In this document: piece after piece, positions 11,350-23,694 of the stretch | Numbering within the stretch: the first letter of the stretch is position 1 | Layout of the letters: each line of letters opens with the position of its first letter | From: Perilla frutescens | Taxonomy: Eukaryota; Streptophyta; Magnoliopsida; Lamiales; Lamiaceae | DNA: 64,000 nt | Assembly (NCBI GenBank): GCA_026008535.1 | Contig: BRKX01000011.1 | Coordinates: 42,578,183 to 42,642,182 of the forward strand | Direction of reading: 5' to 3' | Made by a program: the position numbers and the translations under genes | The notes under the pieces: generated by a model | Databases searched by the model: none | Told to the model about the DNA's origin: nothing | Seen by the model: the letters and a program-made list of their open reading frames with translations, nothing else

Positions 11350-12930
11350 AAAGAAATACTTGGAAATAAGGCAAAAATCCCGTATGTCAGGCGTTGTGGT
11401 GATTCAGAGCTGCTCTCTCTGCATCCTAGCTAGTGCACTCTCAATAGCCCAGTCAACAACCTCCTGAATACGGGGCATCATATCCTCCCTCACAGCTACG
11501 TACTACAGCCCTTTGATGCCAGTGCTCTATAAATCTAATTGACGGCTCTCCCGCACTTTGTCCCTGCCGTCCGTGCTCCCTACTGCTCTGAGATCGATCC
11601 CTCCTTGAACGCTTAGTTATCAATGCTCGAGAAGGGCTCAATCTACGATTCAGATCTTCTCTGTGCTCTGTTGTCTCGTCAGTGGGTGCCGAAGACTCGG
11701 TATCTTATCATCTGACTCGTCCCTCAATGCCTGGCTCGATTTCAGATCTTTCTGTGGTCTCCGAGCAACCCTCGTCCCTCGGGGTGATGGGGCCACAATG
11801 CCCGTAACCTTAGTGGAGCAGCATGATGCTACATTTGCAAGCATCTTCTTTTTGTTCCCCTTTCAAGGGGAAACAAATCTCATGCTTTGAGCACCGCTCT
11901 CCAGCTGCATGCTCTGGTAATATGGAGTCATCATCTTTCTCCGATGATGGTACTAATGAAATCACCCGTAACTGCATGAAATTAATAATATCATTAAGAT
12001 TAATTAACAAATATAGATTTGATATTCTGAATAGAGAAAGAAACCTAAAAACATACCGATCCCTGCATTAAGGTGGACACGTCAGTGGTAGGGTACCTGA
12101 ATGTCCACATCAAACATCAAGGTATAATAAATTGTTCACTAAGCACACCAATCTTACGGGCCAACTAAGGTATCACCCCACAAGCCCATATCTGTAAAAT
12201 AAATTAATAGATCAGTTACATTTTGGCTTGATTTAACTATGCATCACTAATTTAGAACAACAAAATTAAAATTAATTACATGGACTGCCCAGATTGGCCC
12301 ATAAAAATGATACGTCTCGTGGCCTCTGCCGCTCATAGCTTGTCGAGTTATGGGTAGGAGGCTGATGAAGTGCATCAGTATCTGCTAAGAATATGCCCTC
12401 CATGGAAATGAATTCCACCTGCCCACATCCTCCCCTAGAGCCCATACCCATAGATCTATGTATCGATTCTGATCCAGATAGAAAATCATCTGGTATACGA
12501 ACACTATGTTCGCAACCTTCACATAATCTGAAGCGTTTATGGTTATCCTTAGCTCTGTGAACCTATCCTCCATCTCGCGGAGGGTCATAAGCTTCTCTTG
12601 AAATAATTGCTATGACACTAGGTTATACTCACTTGGACTAAAGCATAGCTGAGATCGATGAATCTGAAACCATGTCTCTCATTCCTCCAGTGCACGATCC
12701 GACACGCGCACCTCATGACTCATCAAAGAATGAATCACCTTTTTCTAGACATCATCACCCCTGTAGTCCATAAAATATCCAAAGCATCCATATCTAAACA
12801 ACTGCACGACGTCATCACCACATATCGCATGTAATGTGGCTCTGATCTGCTCAACTATCTCCGGTCTGGCATACACTCTGACCGTCGGCCTTAGGCGCTG
12901 CAATGACTGTCTAAGTCAATTAATCTAACA
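11350..12930 (-). pseudogene. Decayed DUF1985-type (Ulp1-family transposon) gene
   Basis: Minus-strand frames show features of the DUF1985 N-terminal domain of Ulp1-type transposon proteins. There is a region with F-Q-I-H-R-S-Q-L-C-F-S-P-S-E-Y-N-L-V (about 12610-12690), then V-W-A-L-G-E-D-V-G-R-W-N-S-F-P-W-R-A-Y (about 12390-12450). A separate likely exon (12060-12210) resembles the 'VWAYEVIP' segment found in the second copy at 22.8 kb and ends at a GTATGT donor. A basic, Arg/Ser-rich linker follows (11453-11850). In-frame stops interrupt at least four places. The protease half is missing, because the gypsy LTR at 9948-11330 abuts the 3' side. Assignment is by resemblance to the better preserved relative at 21-23.7 kb. 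Confidence 0.5.
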
Positions 12931-13085
12931 ACATTTAGAAAATTGCAATTTAAATAAATACTTTTAAAAATTAAATATATTTGTTTGCAATTAATATTTA
13001 ATATTTCATATAAATTACAAATTTACAAAATATAAATCACAAAATTTAATAATTGTGACACAAATGGCCTACAATTAATATTAAA

Positions 13086-13243
13086 TATTAATCATAGGTC
13101 ATTAATCATAGCTTAGTCATTAGAATTAATCGTAGTAAATTAAAATTAATCATAGAAAGACTTAACTTAATCGTAGAAAGATTTAAATTAATCGTAAAAA
13201 GACTTAAATTAATCGTAGCAAATTTAAATTAATCATAGAAATA
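13086..13243. repeat. TAATCGTAG short-repeat array, left part
   Basis: AATTAATCGTAG and variants (AATTAATCATAG) recur every 20-25 bp. The array is interrupted by the solo LTR at 13244 and resumes at 15152, where it flips to the reverse complement. Confidence 0.75.
13239..13243. repeat. Target-site duplication AAATA (left)
   Basis: AAATA directly precedes the TG of the solo LTR and recurs directly after its CA at 15147-15151. Confidence 0.8.
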
Positions 13244-15146
13244 TGTTAGGAATGGTGCTACATCAGATGTTATCAACATTGTTGATGACATTGTCCTCAA
13301 TGTTATACACAGTGTGTAACACCATTCCTACAACATTGACCGAAACATTACATATAGTAATTTTATCATTTCCTGGATTTTAGGATTAATTCTCTTTGAA
13401 TTAATCTGATTAATTTATCTATCTTAATTAAATATATCCACGAGATTTGAATTTAAAATAGTGGATATAGGTGGTTAAGATAGTGAATAAACTTAATTTT
13501 GAAACGGTCAAAATTAGTTCCTACTTTTAAGCAACCACTATTTTCTATCCCTACTTTGTCTAACCGCCTTGCAGGTACTGAATGTGGGAAGACTGGTATA
13601 GCTCCCTTAATATTGCAGATTGTGTGACAGTGGTTAGCTGGTAACGGTTGCAAAAGATGTAACATGGAAGTCAATGTTGCATCTAATGTTGTTCCGTCTT
13701 TTCCGTAACATCAGTCTGTTCCAGGCTGATAATTTTTTCATTTCATGATTTTTAGAATCAATTTATTTTAAATTGATTTGATTATTTTGTGATTTTTATC
13801 ACTGATTACTTCCATGATTTTACGGATAATTTAGTGGGTGAAAACAGGTTTAAATCATGGATTAAAACTAACTTTGAATCAGTCAAAGTTGGTTCCTATT
13901 TTTCAGGAACCATGATGTTCTCTCTGTCTTTGAATAACTGTCACAGGTAGTGGAGCAGTTATCCGAAGTTGAAGAGAGTGTGACAAGAGGAGATGATCTG
14001 GAGAGCAGTTACCTTTAGACCATTACTGTTGAGAATGATGTGTTCCAGATGATGTTATCACTCTGATTGATAATATCGAAGTCAATGTTAAATCGAATGT
14101 GTTCCATCATTCTCGTGACATCGAGTACAACTCTCTGAAAGTTAATCTTATTCCTCCTCTATATTTTCAGTTTAATTAGTTATAATTAATCTGATGTATT
14201 GTTGAATCTTATCTCTTTATTATTCCCATGTTTCTAGTTGATTTATTCTGAAGGGATAAAGAGATAAGCTTCAAACTTTTAGGGTTTTGACTTTGTCAAA
14301 ACAGTTCCTAATTTTAAGGAACATTTCTCCACTACCTTTGGGTTCTAACGTGTGTCTGCAGGTTGAAGACTTTGTGGGCAGTTATAAGAGTAGTGGTGAG
14401 TGGATTCTATGATGTGAAGACATGTTACAGTGAGTGTTGCACGTAACATCGACTTCAACATCAATCGGTGGACCTAAAGTTTAATCTTGTTATTTTATAT
14501 TTTTTAGGATTAATTTATTTTAAATTAATCTGATTATTTTGTGATTTATATCACATTTTATTTTTCACGTATTTAGGGATTTATTGGTTAAATAATTTTG
14601 GATTAAATCGTGGATGATGATTGATTTTGACTTGTTCAAAATCTGTTCCGGATTTATAGGGATGTGATGTTCTCACTCTCTCTTGGCCACTAACCGTTGC
14701 AGGTGAATGTGGGTCACTGAAGTAACTGCCACTATTACACGATATTGAAGAACGTGTGAATTGAGAATTATCTCTATGTTGTTTTATCTTTGATGCAAGC
14801 AGATTATCACCGTGGTTTGTGAGAAGCTCTGAATCTTGCATCTAGTGTCGTCTCGAAGATCCAAGACATCCTCCCCGACATCTGCCTAGGGTCCCAATCA
14901 GCTGGAGACTTTCATTCCAGTTTTGTGTGTAGGTTAGATAGTCAACTTTGAGAGTCTAAGATTTAGAGTGACTTGTTGTAATCTATCTAAGTGTGTGGAT
15001 AGGTTTGTTTTGAGTGATTATTCGAGTGAGTGAAGTTAGGATAGTCCTCTGTATGTTTTATGCAGTGTTAACACTGACTACAACATTGTATATAACTTTG
15101 CACGAGATTTTGTTTTTCATAGTATTTGAGGCAACAAATCCTAACA
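13244..15146. mobile_element. 1.9-kb solo LTR with four internal subrepeats
   Basis: The block begins TGTTAGGA and ends TCCTAACA, so it has TG...CA ends inside an 8-bp inverted repeat, and it is flanked by a perfect 5-bp duplication, AAATA. There are no retroelement genes inside, which fits a solo LTR left by recombination. Four degenerate subrepeats of 340-410 bp start near 13366, 13739, 14150 and 14489. Each runs from an AATTAATCTGATTA-type AT block through a 'CAAAATTAGTTCCTA'-like motif to a splice-acceptor-like (T)GCAGGT sequence. Confidence 0.8.
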
Positions 15147-15151
15147 AAATA
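15147..15151. repeat. Target-site duplication AAATA (right)
   Basis: Matches 13239-13243. Confidence 0.8.
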
Positions 15152-15575
15152 TTTTAAATTAATCGTAGCAATGTTTTAAAGTAATCGTATCAATATTTGT
15201 CAATGCTACTATTAATCTTATAAATTGATACGATTAATAGAAAAATAGCTACAATTAATATTTTATGAGCTACGCTAGTTTTTAATTTACATGATACGAT
15301 TAATTTAAATAGTGCTACGATTAATATAGCAAGTGCTATGATTATTTTAAATAGTGCTATGATTTATATACAAAATGCTATGATTAATTGAAATTGTGCT
15401 ACCATTAATATAACAAGTGCTATGATTAATTGAAATTGTGCTACGATTAATATAACAAGTGCTACACTTAATTTAAATATTCCTACGATTAATATAACAA
15501 GTACTACGATTATGTGGATAGATGCTATGATTAATAGAACAAGTTCTACGATTAATTTTCATAGTGTTATGAGTA
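15152..15575. repeat. TAATCGTAG array, right part, with orientation switch
   Basis: The first ~45 bp continue the TAATCGTAG orientation. From about 15228 the units read GCTACGATTAAT and GCTATGATTAAT, the reverse complement, for ten or more copies. Before the LTR insertion the locus would have been a long imperfect palindrome. Confidence 0.75.
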
Positions 15576-16282
15576 TGATTTTCTAGCAACGATTATTATT
15601 AAATAAACAAATTATTGCAAAATTCAATAAAACAAAGCAATGCAAAATTAAACCATTTGTCCAGAAATCCAGCATGCAATAAATACGAATTTAAAATAAA
15701 AATTTGAAACATATATGAGCAGATGAAGACGTCTCCGACCGTGCTCCCGTTCATTGCTCCATTGTCGGCGATGATTAACTAAGAGAAATGAAATACTGTG
15801 AGTTAGAGAAAGAGAGTTCAACCTTCTTTACTTTCAAATGAAGAAGCCGATGTTTTTTTTTTCAAACGTCTGTGTAAATGCCGGGGGTAGAGAGAGGAGA
15901 AGTGGTCTTTTTTTTCTTCTGAAAATCCTAAAAAAATTGCTTGAGAAATTGGGAAAGAGAGAAGAGGGCGACCGCTTTTTAGGGCAGAAAGAGAGAAGAG
16001 AGTGACCGTGGTAGTTGCGATTTTAATTCAAATCCTTATCATATTTATTCATTTCCTTTTGCAGGATGTAAATCAGTTACAAGTACAAAAATTGTAAGTT
16101 ATTTAGAATTGAATCTAATTATGTGGGCCCTACAATATGGGTATAGTGTAAAGTAAGTATATATATTGCCCAAATAACTACTAGGTTTTAAATCTTACTT
16201 ACCTACCCTAATTTTACTATATTTTTGCCCAAATAAATATTTCTTCATTTATTCATTCCTGAAAATAAATTTGATTGACATG
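15576..16282. other. Non-coding stretch, possibly a minus-strand gene leader
   Basis: A GC-richer segment at 15725-15790 and CT/GA-rich segments at 15800-16010 resemble plant promoter or leader DNA for the decayed minus-strand gene to the left. No domain is readable. Confidence 0.3.
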
Positions 16283-16290
16283 GACATAAT
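16283..16290. repeat. hAT target-site duplication GACATAAT (left)
   Basis: Perfect 8-bp copy of 18273-18280, flanking the element on each side. Confidence 0.92.
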
Positions 16291-18272
16291 TAGGGGTGGG
16301 ATAGTAAGGTATACCTTACTTTTTTTTACCATACCTTTACCTAACTTACTTGTACGGTATGGAGAAAATCCATACCGTTACCTTACCTTAACATTCAGTA
16401 TACCTTCTAACGATATACCTTAAGTTCAGTATGAAAAAATGACATACTTTTACCGTACCTTTATTTCGGTATACCTTACCGATATCGATATACCTTATTA
16501 ATATCGGTATACCTTATATGTCGGTATATACCGACATCGGTATACCTTATCCTACTATCTTGCGATATATCTCATATGTTTACTAAATATATGAAACACC
16601 CATAATAACGATCAAAATTCAACAAAATAAAATAAATCTTTTCATGCCATGATAATAAAACTTCAATAAAATGAAAGATTAATTATATCAATCATATAAA
16701 ATTGTATAAACTACAATAACATATTTACTGAGTATTATATATCAATCATATTTTTATAATTAATATAAATTATATAAAATATTATAAACTTATTATATAT
16801 TACAATTTTTAAACCGTTTACTTAGAAATCGTAATAATTATTTACTAAGTATTAATTAAGAACATATTTAGAATTACTATACATTAAGTATAACATAAGG
16901 TTAATTATAAGTGTTAGATATTGTAAATTTACTAGATATTTATAAATGTATAACATATTTACTAAGTATTATATATTAATCATGTTTTTATAATTAATAT
17001 AAATTGTATAAAATACTAAAAACTTATAAATCGTTTACTTAGAAATCATAATAATTATTTACTAAGTATTAATTAAGAACATATTTAGAATTACTATACA
17101 TTAAATATAACATAAGATTAATTATAAGTGTTAGATATTGTAAATTTAGTAGATATTTATAAATGTACAACATATTTACTAAGTATTATATATCAATCAT
17201 CTTTTTATAATTAATATAAATTGTATAAAATATTATAAACTTATTATATATTGCAAATTTTAAATCGTTTACTTAGAAATCGTAATAATTATTTACTAAG
17301 TATTAATTAATAACATATTTAGAATTACTATACATTAAGTATAACATAAGATTAATTATAAGTGTTAGATATTGTAAATTTACTAGATATTTATAAATGT
17401 ATAACATATTTACTAAGTATTATATATCAATCATATTTTTATAATTAATATAAATTGTATAAAATATTATAAACTTACTATATATTACAAATTTTAAATC
17501 GTTTACTTAGAAATCGTAATGATTATTTACTAAGTATTAATTAAGAACATATTTAGAATTACTATACATTAAGTATAACATAAGATTAACTATAAGTGTT
17601 AGATATTGTAAATTTACTAGATATTTATAAATGTATAACATATTTATTAAGTATTATATATCAATCATATTTTTATAATTAATATAAATTATATAAAATA
17701 TTATAAACTTACTATATATTACAAATTTTAAATAGTTTACTTAGAAATCGTAAGAACTATTTACTAAGTATTAATTAAGAACATATTTAGAATTACTATA
17801 CATTAAGTATAACATAAGATTAATTATAAGTGTTAGATATTATAAGTGTTAGATATTTATAAATGTATAACATATTTACTAAGTATTACAAATCAAGTTC
17901 AAGTATCTATAATTCACACACACATTCCTATATTTATATAATATCATAAATATACCGGTATATACCGTTGGCGCGGTATATAACACACCAACGGTATATA
18001 CCTTTGGTGCAGTATATACCAGTATACCGTTATAACGGTATATACTGCACCAAAGGTATATACCGATACAATGGTATATACCTAAAAAATTTAGTATATT
18101 GTCGGTATCGGTATACGTTAGTATACCTCAATTTTTAAAATTCTATGCCGTTACCTTACCAAAAAATCTCGATACGTACCTTACCAAAAATACCGGTATA
18201 CCTTAAAGTTCAGTATTTTGATTTTTTTTTCGGTACGGTATGACGGTATAACAGTATGTTTTTCCAGCCCTA
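16291..18272. mobile_element. Non-autonomous hAT element, 1982 bp
   Basis: The ends TAGGGGTGGG (left) and, inverted, TAGGGCTGGAAAA (right) match hAT-superfamily termini, and the element is flanked by a perfect 8-bp duplication, GACATAAT, the size hAT transposases make. Both subterminal regions (about 16300-16560 and 17950-18260) are packed with GGTATACC, ACCGGTAT and GGTATATACC palindromes, the likely transposase-binding sites. The middle is a tandem array and has no transposase coding, so the element depends on a partner elsewhere. Confidence 0.93.
16600..17930. repeat. ~230-bp tandem repeat inside the hAT element, five copies
   Basis: The phrase AACATATTTAGAATTACTAT recurs (with slight changes) at 16861, 17078, 17312, 17546 and 17780, so the spacing is 217, 234, 234 and 234 bp. 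The units are AT-rich, very similar and non-coding. Confidence 0.9.
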
Positions 18273-18280
18273 GACATAAT
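18273..18280. repeat. hAT target-site duplication GACATAAT (right)
   Basis: Matches 16283-16290. Confidence 0.92.
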
Positions 18281-18706
18281 GAAATATTTCATAGAATATA
18301 ATTATTGCATAAATGAATTCTATAATTAAAAATGTGTGTGAGAGAGAGAGAGAGAGAGGAAATAATAAAAAAATGAAAAAAATAATTTTTAATTTATAAT
18401 AACTATTGATAATGTGATGTTTTTTAGAGAGAAAAAAAATTAGAGATAATTCCATTTTATTATATTATATAGATATAGATATAGAATATAGATGTGCAAC
18501 TGAATATATTGTTTGGTTTATTGTTCTAGGTCTCGGCATCAACTGAAACACCTCACATATTTTGAGATTTATCAATGATCTTTTATAGATGATAAATATT
18601 TCTTAGTTAAGTTAAATAATTGTTGGAGAATTAATCATTGAAATTTGATTGAAATTTGAGTGCAATAATTACTAACTTTCAAGAGTTAACTCTTATATGA
18701 GGGAAA
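18281..18706. other. AT-rich intergenic DNA
   Basis: Contains a (GA)n run near 18338-18360 and short ATAG repeats. Nothing else is recognised. Confidence 0.5.
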
Positions 18707-18925
18707 ATTCTACCATACCCCTAAGGGTATTACCCTCAACCGTTGAGATGGTGCCATGTGGCACTTTTTAATAAAATAATAATAAAAAGAGTAAATGAAA
18801 ACTAAAATATATATGTGTCACATCATAATTACTTTTCAGGAAAAAAAAGCTTACTTTTTTAAAAAGTGACGGCTACCAAATCTAAGCAAAAGATTTGGCG
18901 GTACAAGGGTAATAATGACTAGTCT
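18707..18925 (+). mobile_element. Short MITE, copy 1 of 2
   Basis: The left part carries ACCCCTAAGGGTATTACCC and GTGCCATGTGGCAC. The right end, read inverted, has ATTACCCTTGTACCG, giving short terminal inverted repeats. The same motifs in the same order, plus a GACGGCT near the far end, occur inverted at 33911-34127. Confidence 0.5.
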
Positions 18926-19119
18926 TGAAATTCGCAATGCAGCCAAAGTGTAGCCAATGCATATTTTGTTCCCTAAATATATATTTAGTAATTCATAATA
19001 AACGTGTTCTATTGAAAAATATGTCCTATATAAACATATATATATATATATAATAAATTAATTATACGATTTTTTAATTTTTCTAAATATTTAAAATCTT
19101 AGCACAAAAGACAAAATAT

Positions 19120-20850
19120 GAAGATTTGGAAATCACTTTTTCACTTTACTTTCTCTCTCTATTCCTTCACTTTCTCTCTCTATATTTCATTTTCTCTGCA
19201 CCATTTTTATCCATTCTCTTATTGATCATACTCTCTTCCTTGGTCTTAATTGGGAGAATTCTTGCATTTGAGGAATCTTGCAACAGTTGAGTGCCGATTT
19301 TATCGATTCGGTTAGTTTTTTTGTCATGTTTTGCATTTTTATGATTGATTTTGCAGCTTTTGATGTTAGTTTCTCTATGTGGGATTTTGTTTGCCCATTA
19401 TAGACCCAATATATAATTGTGTTGGATTATATCAATTTTTGGGGTCGTATTCTTAGCCTCGTGTTGATTAGTTTTGTTTTCTATTTTGGGTATAGCAATA
19501 CACATGTAGTAGATCTGTCTCTCTTGGCCATTCTTTCCCTCGTTGGCACTCTAATCGGTGAGCTTAGTAGGTTTAGCAACCCTCGTTCGCACTCTAGATC
19601 AGACATCTTGTTCACCGGAATGTGTTGGCACTAGTGCTTTTGCGGCTTGTTTTGATGAGGTATACTTATGGGAAAATTTTGAGTTTGTTTCTTAGTTTAA
19701 ATGCTCTTATTCTTTGTGAAGTATACAATGTTCTGAAATTGTTGCGTTTACTTATTAGTTATTACAATTTTGCATGTGTAGAGAGAAGAAAGGTCGAAAG
19801 AAGGATTCGATGGTTGGAGAAACAGAGCGTGTTTTAACTGGTCAAGCTCAGGGTAGGTTTATTTTGTGTGATTCTGTTCTGTTTCGATTTTTGGTTGCTG
19901 AATTTGTAGGATATGATGATGGATGATGAGAAGTTCATTGCAATTAATCTTTAGATAGGGATTCATGAGGAATTTGCTTGTGATTGCTTTTGTGTCTGCT
20001 ATTCTGCCTAGTAATGAAGTGGTTAAGATGCTTGTTGTTATGGTTATTCTATTTTCCTATCGTCGTGCGAATATTGGGTTGTGCCTCGTGTGATTATAGT
20101 GTGGATAACCTAAGGGAAATGTGTAGTATGTGGAGTTTATTTATATTCATCTTGATTTGCATTTTTGTTCAAGAGATTTGCTGCAGTGCAATTTTAGTGG
20201 CTTTTTACCTCAGTTTTTGGTTCTGGCTTGATGAATTTGTAGTTAATATATGATTGGATTTAGCAAGTGTAGTAGAAAAGAGGAGCTAATAATCTGTCAG
20301 TTTGTGAAATTAGAGTGGTAGTGCAATATTGCAATATTTTGTGTGATTTTGTTCTGTTTCGATTTTTGGTTACTTAATTTGTAGGATATGGTGATGGATG
20401 ATGAGAAATTCATTGCAATTAATCTTTAGATAGGGATTCGTGAGGAATTTTCTTGTGATTGCTTTTGTCTCTACTATTTTACATAGTAATGTAGTGGTTA
20501 AGATGCTTGTTGTTATGGTTATTCTATTTTCCTATCGCCGTGCGAATATTAGGTTGTGCCTCGTGTGATTATAGTGTGGATAACCTAAGGGAAATGTGTA
20601 TTATGTAGAGTTTATTTGTATTCCTCTTGCTTTGCATTGTTGTTCAATGGATTTGTTCCTTATTCTGCAGTACAATTTTAGTGGATTTTTACCTCAGTTT
20701 TTGGTTTTGGCTTATTGAATTTGTAGTTAATATGTGATTGGATTTAGCGGGTATAGTAGAAAGGGAAACTAATAATCAGTCAGCATGAGTATTTAGTATT
20801 TGTAGTCAAATTTTGTGATAAATCAAGATTCATCCTTTGTATGGAAGGAA
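19120..20850 (+). other. Possible transcribed region of unknown function
   Basis: The left edge (19130-19310) is CT-rich like a plant 5' leader and is followed by a plausible donor (GGTTAGTTT). A candidate exon at 19780-19850 (preceded by TGCATGTGTAG, followed by CAGGGTAGG) has an open frame with a basic E-K-K-G-R-K-K-D-S stretch. Most of the rest is T-rich like intron sequence. I do not recognise any protein family. It could be the front part of a transposon or captured gene leader, because it lies tail-to-tail with the Ulp1 pseudogene. Confidence 0.25.
19861..20783 (+). repeat. 476-bp tandem duplication, two copies
   Basis: The copy starting at 19861 (ATTTTGTGTGATTCTG) recurs from 20337 (ATTTTGTGTGATTTTG). 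The match continues through GATGGATGATGAGAA, GTGCGAATATT and TCAGTTTTTGGTT to AATAATC-GTCAG, at about 90% identity by eye. Confidence 0.9.
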
Positions 20851-21136
20851 ACCAGAGCTTTCCCATTTATGAATGAAACACTACTTTATTTGTGATCTTG
20901 ATTTTTTTTTCTGCTGCTAGTCTGATGGTTTTCTAATTATGAGTTGTGTTTGATTATCATAGCAAATGACAAGAAAGAGAATACTTAAGTCAAGTCGAGT
21001 CGAGAAAACATTTCGCTGCATATAATAATAAATTCCATTTGAAGAGTAGCAAAATAGAATACACAAGATAAATTCATTCAGTCATAGTACATTAGCACCT
21101 ATGTTTTTAAGTCAGTATCTCACATCCATAAAATAC

Positions 21137-23694
21137 TCATTTTTGAGGATTAAACTGAAGTTTATCAGCCTGCAATATTTCTGCACAATATCGCTTCCTA
21201 TATTCTTCTCCAAGCTCTGGTATCACGGAAGCCATTGGGCAATCGCAGATAATGCACTCTAAATATTTGATACATGGCACACCACAGTCATTCCCGTTGG
21301 TCTGTTGGGGTGGTGTGACAGATGGCTTCAGATCCCACGAATTTTTTGGTGTGCAACCTTTCTTCTTGAAAACCTCACATTCAACACATAACTGGGGCAA
21401 ATACTTCATCATCTTATCAAACACTCTGGCAGTGCCTTTCCACCCTCTTGTCGTATACTGAGAATCGTAGACAGTGATGCATTGCTCGTTCAAGTCAAGC
21501 TCATATAACACCCAATGCTTTTTCTGTATAAGGCCATAACCATACACATGATCAACCTCATGCCACGGTTTTCCCCAAGTGGGCAATTCACTAAACACAT
21601 TTTTGGCCAGATAAGTTTTTGCAGATTCAAAATCCCTCCACCTAAATTTTACCTAAAAAAAGAATCCAATATAACAACATATCAATAACATCAAACACCA
21701 ATAGAGAAATGATCCCGAAAAAAATTTCAAGAGTTCAAATAAATACCACGTTGACTCTGGAAAAAAAAGAGAGCAAAACATAGAGTATTACCCAAGCGAA
21801 ATACCCCATGCACGTCCATCACGAGAGGAAAGCCTCAGGCCATTGCCGAGCTTTATAAAACATCAACTGTATTAAGCCATCGAGTACCTGTGGATTTGAA
21901 ATGAGTAGAAATGTAAGTTGGCTAATGTAAACAACTAGAATCATGTCTAGAAAAATTACCTCATCACTGAGCCACCCTTTTGGATCCCAAAGCTTACTGA
22001 AAAATGATTTCTCCACTACTTCACCCCAAGCTGTTTTCATGGGGACTTTTTCCTCAGACATATACTACGTCTTGAACTCAGTAGTCAATCGCCCCGGCCA
22101 TTTGCTGCAAGGATCATAACGAAGCAGCTTATCACATTGTGTTGCCTCTACCTGGCTTGTCGTTTTCGGTTTTTTCTCTCCTCAGAGCATGTGCCCCATC
22201 TGACTTTCTTCGTTTTGCGCTTTCAACCTTCTGATCCTGGTTTTTCAGTGTCTATACAATCCTTCTCGGCCTCAGATGCAATTTGCTCAGCTTCCTGCCG
22301 AGGCTCACACTCTGGCTCTAATTCTTGAACCTTAGACGAAGATGATCCTTTGGGCTTCTCTAGCTCTGGCTCCATCTGAGGCTCTTGTTCTGGTGCTTGT
22401 ATTCCAATATGGTCAAATAATAACTTAAACATCTTGTCTTGATATTGTAGATGCTCCTTGATGTTCAAAAGAGTACTCATTATTGAGGGCTGGCTATTTG
22501 AGAGATCGGTCGGGGCTTTACTTGGATGGTTAATAGGGGCTTCGAACTGCTCCAACTCAACAAAAGAAGGTTCACTCATCTCGAAATCAGAGGGGGTGAT
22601 CCTCGAGAGTACTTCAACCTATAAGCACAGAAAAAGAAAATTGAGAAGTAAGAACTGCATACTTGATGATGTGAACGTGTAAATACTTACCTCGCCGATC
22701 TCAGTGCACAAGATTTTCGAGACTTCATAGGAGGTGGGGCAGCGATTGGATTGCCATCGCAATATTCAAGGCCATAGATCAGTTGCATCTTCCACAGCCA
22801 CTGCACAAATACATGCAACTTGAGGGATAACTTCATACGCCCACACTTGTAAAGCGTATGAGAATCTAAAAATATTGAGTTGTGCCATATCCGTCAGGTC
22901 TTTGGTGGCATTAGGACCTAAATAGGCTCCAACCTTCTCCTTTAAACCGAAAATAAAGAAATTGAAGGCAACCGTGCCCCAAGGAAAGTGGTTGAAAACC
23001 TCTAAGTCATCGACAACATGAAGATATTGCAAATCAATCTTCTTGCTCCTCTTGTCCCTAATTAAGCACACAACACTCAAGAATAGGAGAAGTGCAAGCT
23101 TCAATGCATTTGTCCCCTGACCTCAAGTATCATCACACACTTTTTCAAATGTATCTTCTATGTCTTTCACTGTCAACGTGGTCTTTCCTTCAAACAGTTC
23201 AGAATGAATCAGGGATGAGGATTTCGCTGGGCCCAAATCGAAGACCAGTGATTGCGAAAAACTCTGTAGGCCCAAAAATTGCTTCTTTATTGTTGATTCT
23301 AAACACTAACTTCCCATTTGAATTACACCAATCCATTCTCAACATCAAATGCAGTATAAGTTAACCTTGAAATTGAAGCTTGGGCATCTTTAATAGTGGC
23401 CCAAAACACATGTTCTTAAAGGTCTTGAGGTTATTCTCATGAAGCCTCTCCGTTATTTTTTTTATAACAGTTGTATCACAGCGATTTGAGAAAGACGCAT
23501 TAAATTTTTGTGAAACAGCTGCACAACAGAGGATACAACAAATTCCACATATAAATTCAAAATGCCTCATGAATCAACAACTAAATTAATCCCTAAAAAT
23601 TGAAAAAATCATAGGAACAGAACTTACTCCAATGATTCTTCCTGGAGTCCTTCTTCTGGGAGGCCTTATTGTCATGTGTGCTTCGAGTTTTCAT
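21137..23694 (-). pseudogene. Ulp1-type cysteine protease with DUF1985 domain, transposon-derived
   Basis: Five minus-strand exons can be traced: 23694-23628 (ATG start), 23518-22691, 22618-21960, 21887-21792 and 21652-21137, with GT-AG borders. The second exon is a DUF1985 domain (F-x-I-T-G-L near 23250; Y-L-H-V-V-D-D-L-E-V-F-N-H-F-P-W-G near 22980). The third is an acidic Glu/Pro-rich linker. The last is a Ulp1/SENP-like C48 domain with the catalytic His (21517-21515), Asp (21466-21464), Gln (21304-21302) and Cys (21286-21284, in N-D-C-G-V) all present. The family cleaves SUMO from proteins or processes SUMO precursors. Such DUF1985-Ulp1 genes are characteristic cargo of plant Mutator-like elements. 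Stops at 23363-23361, 23125-23123, 22768-22766 and 21821-21819, plus a frame change near 23230, make it non-functional, although the protease exon itself is open. Confidence 0.8.
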
